64,000 nucleotides of DNA from Kitasatospora terrestris (GTDB taxonomy: Bacteria > Actinomycetota > Actinomycetes > Streptomycetales > Streptomycetaceae), in NCBI RefSeq assembly GCF_039542905.1, contig NZ_BAABIS010000001.1, positions 1,984,001 to 2,048,000 on the forward strand. Reading direction: 5' to 3'. Positions 60,281 to 64,000 of the stretch are shown piece after piece. Each line of letters starts with the position of its first letter. Position 1 is the first letter of the stretch. Under the pieces are notes generated by a model. That model ran no database searches. It was given only the letters and a program-made list of their open reading frames with translations, and was not told the origin of the DNA. Made by a program: the position numbers and the translations under genes.

Positions 60281-61807
60281 ATGCCACGCGAGCTCCACCG
60301 CCACGCCGCCCGGCGGCGTTCCGTCCTCGTGCCCGCGCTCTGCGCCGCCGCACTCGCCGCCGGCGGCCTGGCCGGCCTCGGCGCCACCGCCGACGCCGCC
60401 GCGACCAACCTGCTCGCCGACCCCGGCCTGGAGTCCGGCGCGCTCGGCGCCTGGAGCTGCGCCGGCGGCACCGGCACGGTCGTCAACTCGCCCGTGCACG
60501 GCGGCTCGTACGCGCTGCGCGGGGCGGTCTCCGCGTCCGGTACCGCCCAGTGCAGCCAGACCGTCGCCGTCCGGCCGAACACCACCTACTCGCTGAGCGC
60601 CTGGGTGCAGGGCCAGTACGTGTACCTCGGCGCGACCGGCAGCGGCGTCACCGACCCCGCCACCTGGACGCCCGGCGGCAGCTCCTGGCAGCAGCTGTCC
60701 ACCAGCTTCACCACCGGCGCGGCCACCACCAGCGTCACCGTCTACCTGCACGGCTGGTACGGGCAGGGCGCGTACACCGCCGACGACATCGTGCTCTCCG
60801 GCCCCGGCGGAACGCCCACCGGCCCGCCGCCGAGCAGCTCCTCGCCGTCCCCGTCCGCCTCGGCCTCGGCGTCCGCCTCCGCCTCCGCGTCGCCGTCGTC
60901 CACCGCCACCGCTCCCCCGCCGAACGTCGCCGTCCCGGTCGCCCCCTACGTGGACCTGGGCTCCTGGCCGACCCCGGTGCTGACCGACCTCGCGGCGGCG
61001 GGCAACCTGAAGTCCTTCACGCTGGCGTTCGTCACCTCCACCGGCTGCAGGGCCACCTGGTTCAACGCCTACAACCCGCGCAGCGGCTGGGGCAAGGACC
61101 AGATCGACGCCCTGCGCGCGGCCGGCGGCGACGTCAAGGTCTCCTTCGGCGGCGCCTCCGGCACCGAACTCGCCCAGGCCTGCTCGACGGTGGACTCGCT
61201 GTTCGCCGAGTACGACGCGGTGGTGAAGGCGTACGACCTGAGGTACGTCGACTTCGACATCGAGGGCGCCGCGGTCCCCGACACCGCCGCCAACGACCGC
61301 CGTTCGGCGGCGCTCGCCAAGCTGCAGCAGGCCCACCCCGGCCTGAAGGTGTCGCTCACCCTGCCGGTGCTGCCGGAGGGCCTGACCGCCGAGGGGGTCT
61401 CCGTGGTCCGCTCCGCCCGCGACAAGGGCGTGGACCTGGACCTGGTCAACGTGATGGCGATGGACTACAACCGGCCCGCCACCGACTACGGCGACGACGC
61501 CGTGCAGGCCGCCCAGTCCACCCACGACCAGATCAAGGCGCTCTACCCCGCCAGGACCGACGCCCAGCTGTGGGCGATGACCGGCGTGACCCCGATGCTC
61601 GGCGAGAACGACGACCACGGCGTCTACAACCAGGCCGACGCCCAGCAGCTGGTGGCCTTCGCCAAGCAGAAGCACCTGGGCGTGCTGGCGTTCTGGGAGA
61701 TGACCCGCGACCGCAACGCCTGCACCGGCGGCCCGCTCTACAAGTGCACCAACGTCGCGCAGAGCCCGTACGAGTTCTCGAAGATCTTCGCGCAGTACTC
61801 GGGCTGA
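60281..61807 (+). CDS. secreted GH18 chitinase with N-terminal carbohydrate-binding domain
   Basis: 508 aa, ATG 60281 with GAAAGG upstream. Signal peptide to about residue 40 (LVPALCAAALAAGGLAGLGATADAAA), a CBM_4_9-like beta-sandwich (about 42-185: LLADPGLESGALGAWSCAGGTGTV), a Ser/Ala linker (SPSASASASASASASPSS), then a GH18 barrel from about 222. The GH18 motif is YVDFDIEGAAV (DxxDxE), with VSLTLPVLPEGL and VNVMAMDYN after it. Breaks beta-1,4 GlcNAc chains outside the cell. The D..D.E catalytic set is complete. Preceded by chi-type operator repeats. Confidence 0.92.
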   Translation: MPRELHRHAARRRSVLVPALCAAALAAGGLAGLGATADAAATNLLADPGLESGALGAWSCAGGTGTVVNSPVHGGSYALRGAVSASGTAQCSQTVAVRPNTTYSLSAWVQGQYVYLGATGSGVTDPATWTPGGSSWQQLSTSFTTGAATTSVTVYLHGWYGQGAYTADDIVLSGPGGTPTGPPPSSSSPSPSASASASASASASPSSTATAPPPNVAVPVAPYVDLGSWPTPVLTDLAAAGNLKSFTLAFVTSTGCRATWFNAYNPRSGWGKDQIDALRAAGGDVKVSFGGASGTELAQACSTVDSLFAEYDAVVKAYDLRYVDFDIEGAAVPDTAANDRRSAALAKLQQAHPGLKVSLTLPVLPEGLTAEGVSVVRSARDKGVDLDLVNVMAMDYNRPATDYGDDAVQAAQSTHDQIKALYPARTDAQLWAMTGVTPMLGENDDHGVYNQADAQQLVAFAKQKHLGVLAFWEMTRDRNACTGGPLYKCTNVAQSPYEFSKIFAQYSG

Positions 61808-61838
61808 CCTCCCGTCAGTTCCCGTTGGACAGGCCCGT

Positions 61839-61885
61839 CCGGGTGGTGTTCGATCGGTGGTCGTCCCACCCCGAACACCACCCGG
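61839..61885 (+). promoter_or_regulatory. 14-bp perfect hairpin at the ribosome-binding site
   Basis: CCGGGTGGTGTTCG (61839-61852) pairs perfectly with CGAACACCACCCGG (61872-61885), 19-nt loop. The 3' arm ends inside the Shine-Dalgarno GGGAGG (61884-61889) of the next gene, whose GTG is at 61895. It could hide the ribosome site or be a dyad operator. Confidence 0.55.
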
Positions 61886-61894
61886 GAGGCAACC

Positions 61895-62782
61895 GTGCCC
61901 TTCGACCGCGCCCTGCCCCGCCGCGCCTGGCACCACCTGGAGCCCGCCCACGCGGTGCTGTACTTCGCTCCGGAGGCGTTCGCCGAGGCGGCCCGGCTCG
62001 GGTACGACGTCGAGGACCGCTGGCCGAGCTACTTCGCCTGGCGCGCCGCCCCGCTGGGCGCCGTCGGCGCGGAGCTCACCGCCGCCGCCTTCTACAGCTT
62101 CAGCCCGGCCGCGGTCGCCCGCCACGTCCCCGCCGCCTGGGCCGTGGCCGAGCCGGCGGCCGTCCTGGACGCCCGCCTGCGGGCCGTGGACGCCACCTAC
62201 CGGGCCCTGTTCGGCGAACCGGCCGGGATGCCCGACCTCGCCGAACTGGTCGGCCTGGCGCGGCGCGCCGCCGACGCCGCGGCCGCCGACAGCGCCGGGC
62301 GGCCGCTCACCGCCGCCAACGCGGCGCTGGGCCCGGCCGAGGAGCCGCACCTCGACCTCTGGCAGGCCCTCACCGTCCTGCGCGAGCACCGGGGCGACGG
62401 ACACCTGGCCGCGCTGATGGCCGCCGGGCTCGACCCGTGCGAATCCCTGGTCTCCTTCGCGGCCATCGGGGCCGCACCGGCCGCCAACTTCGCCGGCCGC
62501 GGCTGGACCGGGCAGGAGTGGGCCGCCGCGACCGAGCGGCTGGCGGCCCGCGGCTGGGTGGACGCGGACGGCGCCGCCACCGAGCGGGGCCGGGCCGGGC
62601 GCAACGAGGTGGAGCGGCTCACCGACCAGCTCGCCGCCGCACCCTGGCGGGCCCTCGGCACCGCGGGCACCGAACGCTTCATGGAGTTGATGGTCCCGCT
62701 GTTCCTGGCCGTCATCCGGTCCGGCCTGCTGCCCGCGCAGAGCACCCTGGGGGTCACCACCGTTCCCGCACCGACCTGGTAG
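61895..62782 (+). CDS. SCO6745-family protein
   Basis: 295 aa, GTG 61895 with GGGAGG upstream. Matches the actinobacterial family named after SCO6745: ARRAWHHLEPAHAVLYFAPE-like start (RRAWHHLEPAHAVLYFAPEAFAEAARLG), RWPSYFAWRAAPLGAVGAELTAAAFYSFSPAAVARHVPAAW, WQALTVLREHRGDGHLAALMAAGLDPCESL and a winged-helix-like C-terminal part (GWTGQEWAAATERLAARGWVDADGAATERGRAGRNEVERLTD). Function unknown; the C-terminal region suggests a MarR-like HTH remnant. Unusual hairpin at its start. Confidence 0.82.
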   Translation: MPFDRALPRRAWHHLEPAHAVLYFAPEAFAEAARLGYDVEDRWPSYFAWRAAPLGAVGAELTAAAFYSFSPAAVARHVPAAWAVAEPAAVLDARLRAVDATYRALFGEPAGMPDLAELVGLARRAADAAAADSAGRPLTAANAALGPAEEPHLDLWQALTVLREHRGDGHLAALMAAGLDPCESLVSFAAIGAAPAANFAGRGWTGQEWAAATERLAARGWVDADGAATERGRAGRNEVERLTDQLAAAPWRALGTAGTERFMELMVPLFLAVIRSGLLPAQSTLGVTTVPAPTW

Positions 62783-62811
62783 CCGCGGGCGCCGGCGCCT
62801 CCGGCGCGCGG

Positions 62812-62817
62812 TAGCAT
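62812..62817 (+). promoter_or_regulatory. -10-like box before tRNA-like gene 1
   Basis: TAGCAT ends 11 nt before the CCCGGG acceptor of the first tRNA-like gene. No clear -35. Confidence 0.4.
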
Positions 62818-62827
62818 CACTGCCGCC

Positions 62828-62903
62828 CCCGGGCGTGGGCGCAGAGGCAGACGCCGCCGCCCCCACAAGGCGGAGCACGCCGGTTCGAATCCGGCCCCCG
62901 GGC
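62828..62903 (+). tRNA. tRNA-like gene 1, anticodon CAC (Val)
   Basis: T arm GCCGG-TTCGAAT-CCGGC is perfect. Anticodon stem CCGCC/GGCGG with loop CCCACAA gives anticodon CAC, but position 33 is C instead of the universal U. Acceptor CCCGGG pairs with CCCGGG on the 3' side (6 bp), then CG precedes position 8 where one base is expected, and the D region (TGGGCGCAGAGGCAGACGC) has one more base than its neighbours. No CCA encoded. First of five tandem copies; may be decayed or non-standard. Confidence 0.55.
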
Positions 62904-62916
62904 GGCTCAGGTGCAC

Positions 62917-62988
62917 GGGCCCGTAGCGCAGAGGCAGACGCAACGTCCTGCTCGGACGTCCACGCCGGTTCGAATCCGGTCGGGTCCA
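62917..62988 (+). tRNA. tRNA-like gene 2, anticodon GCT
   Basis: The most canonical of the five: acceptor GGGCCCG/CGGGTCC pairs over 7 bp with a G3-U70 wobble (an alanine identity element) and A73, then TA, D arm GCGCAGAGGCAGACGC, anticodon stem ACGTC/GACGT and T arm GCCGG-TTCGAAT-CCGGT. Loop CTGCTCG reads anticodon GCT (Ser codons), yet the variable loop is short, unlike real tRNA-Ser, and position 37 is C. Thirteen nt after gene 1, with no promoter of its own. Confidence 0.65.
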
Positions 62989-63003
62989 CGCCGTTCCCCG
63001 CGC

Positions 63004-63009
63004 TACCAT
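63004..63009 (+). promoter_or_regulatory. -10-like box before tRNA-like gene 3
   Basis: TACCAT ends 11 nt before the CCCGGG acceptor of the third tRNA-like gene. Confidence 0.4.
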
Positions 63010-63020
63010 CCGTACCGTCA

Positions 63021-63094
63021 CCCGGGCGTAGCGCAGGGGCAGGCGCGCCGCCTTCTCAGGGCGGAGCACGCCGGTTCGAATCCGGCCCCCGAGT
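63021..63094 (+). tRNA. tRNA-like gene 3, anticodon CTC (Glu)
   Basis: Anticodon arm CCGCC-TTCTCAG-GGCGG is nearly that of actinobacterial tRNA-Glu(CTC). T arm perfect. Acceptor CCCGGG faces CCCGAG (one mismatch), and an extra base precedes position 8 (CCCGGG-CG-TA). D arm GCGCAGGGGCAGGCGC. No encoded CCA. Confidence 0.6.
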
Positions 63095-63102
63095 GGCAGC
63101 CA

Positions 63103-63181
63103 GGGCCCCGTAGCGCAGAGGCAGACGCGACCGGTCTCCAGAACCGGGGGGACGCCGGTTCGAATCCGGCCGGGCCCACCA
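63103..63181 (+). tRNA. tRNA-like gene 4, anticodon CCA (Trp), CCA end encoded
   Basis: Anticodon arm CCGGT-CTCCAGA-ACCGG is close to normal tRNA-Trp. T arm perfect. Acceptor GGGCCC pairs with GGGCCC; an extra C sits before G-TA, which can be read as a bulge with G pairing C66. Position 73 is A and is followed by CCA. Eight nt after gene 3, so probably processed from the same transcript. Confidence 0.65.
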
Positions 63182-63219
63182 GCGCGGAATCCGCTTGCCG
63201 ACCGCCGCGGCCGAGCGGC

Positions 63220-63225
63220 TAGCAT
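63220..63225 (+). promoter_or_regulatory. -10-like box before tRNA-like gene 5
   Basis: TAGCAT, with TTGCCG (63195-63200) 19 nt upstream as a candidate -35; ends 10 nt before the CCCGGG acceptor of gene 5. Confidence 0.45.
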
Positions 63226-63235
63226 CCCTCTCACC

Positions 63236-63308
63236 CCCGGGCGTAGCGCAGAGGCAGGCGCGGCGCGATGGCATCGCGCAGACGCCGGTTCGAATCCGGC
63301 CCCCGGGC
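63236..63308 (+). tRNA. tRNA-like gene 5, anticodon GGC (Ala)
   Basis: Anticodon arm GCGCG-ATGGCAT-CGCGC gives anticodon GGC with U33 and A37. T arm perfect; D arm GCGCAGAGGCAGGCGC. Acceptor CCCGGG/CCCGGG with the same extra base before TA as genes 1 and 3; no G3-U70, so alanine charging by a normal AlaRS is doubtful. Only 32 nt separate it from the SDR gene. Confidence 0.6.
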
Positions 63309-63340
63309 GGCACCCGACGCAGGCCGCACCCGGAGGAACG

Positions 63341-64000
63341 ATGTCGCAGGTCGAGCTGGACGACGCGGAGCTGGCCGCGTTCGACCGGACGGTCGGGCGG
63401 CTGCGGGCGCTGCCCGCCGACCATCCGGTGCGGCTGCGGGCCGAGCGGGTCGCCGAGTCCTTCGTCCGGGACGGCCGTCGCGGCCGCCGGCAGGAGCGCC
63501 GGGAGACCGCGACCGACGCCGACGCCGCGCTGCTCGCCGCGACCGCCACCGGCGCCAGGGGCCGCCGCGAGGACGCGCCGCTGGCGCCGCCGCCCGCCGC
63601 CGGCCCGGTGGGCGAGCTGCGCCGCTCCCGGCGCTGCTATGTCTGCAAGTCGACTTACCGTCAGGTGGACGGCTTCTACCACCTGCTCTGCCCGGCCTGC
63701 GCGGCGGACAACACGGCCCGCCGGGCGCTCTCCACCGACCTGCGCGGCCGCCGGGCGCTGCTGACCGGCGGCCGGGTCAAGATCGGCTTCCAGCTGGCCC
63801 TGATGCTGCTGCGGGACGGCGCGGAGCTGATCGTCACCAGCCGCTTCCCGCACGACACGGTCCGCCGCTTCCGGGCGGCCGAGGGCAGCGAGGGGTGGCT
63901 GGACCGGCTGCGGGTGGTCGGCATCGACCTGCGCGACCCGCGCCAGGTGCTGGGCCTGTGCGAGCAGTTGCGCGCCGACGGCCGGCCCCTGGACATCCTG
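63341..64000 (+). CDS. zinc-ribbon SDR-family oxidoreductase, N-terminal part (runs off window)
   Basis: 220 codons visible from ATG 63341, with CGGAGGAACG upstream. Residues 1-95 are charged and helical (LRALPADHPVRLRAERVAESFVRDGRRGRRQERRE). About 100-126 is a four-Cys zinc ribbon (CYVCKSTYRQVDGFYHLLCPACA). An SDR Rossmann domain then starts: RRALLTGGRVKIGFQLALMLLRDGAELIVTSRFP, VVGIDLRDPRQVLGLCEQL. Catalytic Tyr and Lys would lie beyond the window. The substrate is unknown. It follows the tRNA-like array by 32 nt and may share its transcript. Confidence 0.8.
   Translation, partial: MSQVELDDAELAAFDRTVGRLRALPADHPVRLRAERVAESFVRDGRRGRRQERRETATDADAALLAATATGARGRREDAPLAPPPAAGPVGELRRSRRCYVCKSTYRQVDGFYHLLCPACAADNTARRALSTDLRGRRALLTGGRVKIGFQLALMLLRDGAELIVTSRFPHDTVRRFRAAEGSEGWLDRLRVVGIDLRDPRQVLGLCEQLRADGRPLDIL

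Noticed and set aside
62835..63222. ORFs of 92 and 103 codons with repeated STPVRIRPP-like peptides
   Set aside because: These are translations of the tRNA-like genes; the repeated peptide comes from the shared T arm.
62828..63308. Regularly spaced repeats as a CRISPR array
   Set aside because: Repeat units fold as tRNAs, spacing is uneven (spacers 8 to 54 nt) and no cas genes are near.

Overview
The window is about 73% GC by eye, has strong third-position GC bias, nearly continuous overlapping shadow ORFs, GTG/TTG starts and ATGA/GTGA/TGATG gene overlaps. It carries SCO6745-like, DUF2264, DUF1876 and zinc-ribbon SDR genes. All of this points to a Streptomycetaceae chromosome (Streptomyces or Kitasatospora). 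No transposase, integrase, phage module or CRISPR array was seen, but there are several broken genes.

Layout. 1-5.6 kb: the end of a GAF regulator, a TIGR03084/DinB-like protein, an NCS1 permease with an odd Cys-rich tail, and an island of orphan small genes (an Imm53-like immunity protein and a frameshifted DUF4241 gene). 5.6-9.3 kb: a minus-strand operon of a secreted F5/8-type-C metallophosphoesterase, an MFS transporter and a beta-propeller protein. 9.5-12.5 kb: cold shock protein, VOC protein, RibD-like reductase, AlkB and a small membrane protein. 12.5-20.1 kb: a decayed stretch with a TetR C-terminal fragment, a TyrZ-type tyrosyl-tRNA synthetase behind a structured leader, DinB, a truncated hypothetical gene, a PP2C phosphatase, an SMI1/KNR4-like protein in frame with an AICAR-transformylase remnant, an MpaB-type oxygenase and an internally deleted acyl-CoA synthetase. 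20.2-28.1 kb: a leader peptide and a 2OG oxygenase, then a MerR regulator convergent to a four-gene beta-oxidation operon. MerR and the operon share a 13-nt upstream motif. 28.2-33.4 kb: DUF1876, a membrane protein, a NarL-type two-component system, a Pr6Pr protein and an EPSP-synthase paralogue.

33.6-51.2 kb reads as a polysaccharide (probably sulfated) utilisation locus. It has a Cys-ending leader peptide, a Tat sulfatase and its formylglycine-generating enzyme, a 2-hydroxyacid dehydrogenase, a sugar ABC transporter, DUF2264, a TIM-barrel isomerase, a DeoR/LacI-type regulator and a secreted beta-helix protein. An alkylsulfatase, a beta-lactamase-fold hydrolase and a VWA protein lie within it. 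The two promoter regions are packed with GATC half-sites and three TTGACT -35 boxes, so I infer one regulon under the DeoR/LacI-type regulator.

51.2-62.8 kb: a secreted M4 protease, a second 2-hydroxyacid dehydrogenase coupled to an ABC-F resistance-type gene with an attenuator-like leader, a divergent ABC-F gene, nitroreductase, GNAT, aldo/keto reductase, a GH18 chitinase with chi-type promoter repeats, and an SCO6745-family gene whose Shine-Dalgarno sits at the foot of a 14-bp hairpin.

62.8-64 kb holds the most unusual element: five tandem tRNA-like genes with an identical 18-nt T-arm segment and near-identical D arms but five different anticodons (CAC, GCT, CTC, CCA, GGC). Most have one extra base in the acceptor/position-8 region. 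Three have their own -10-like box. They are followed immediately by a zinc-ribbon SDR gene that runs off the window.
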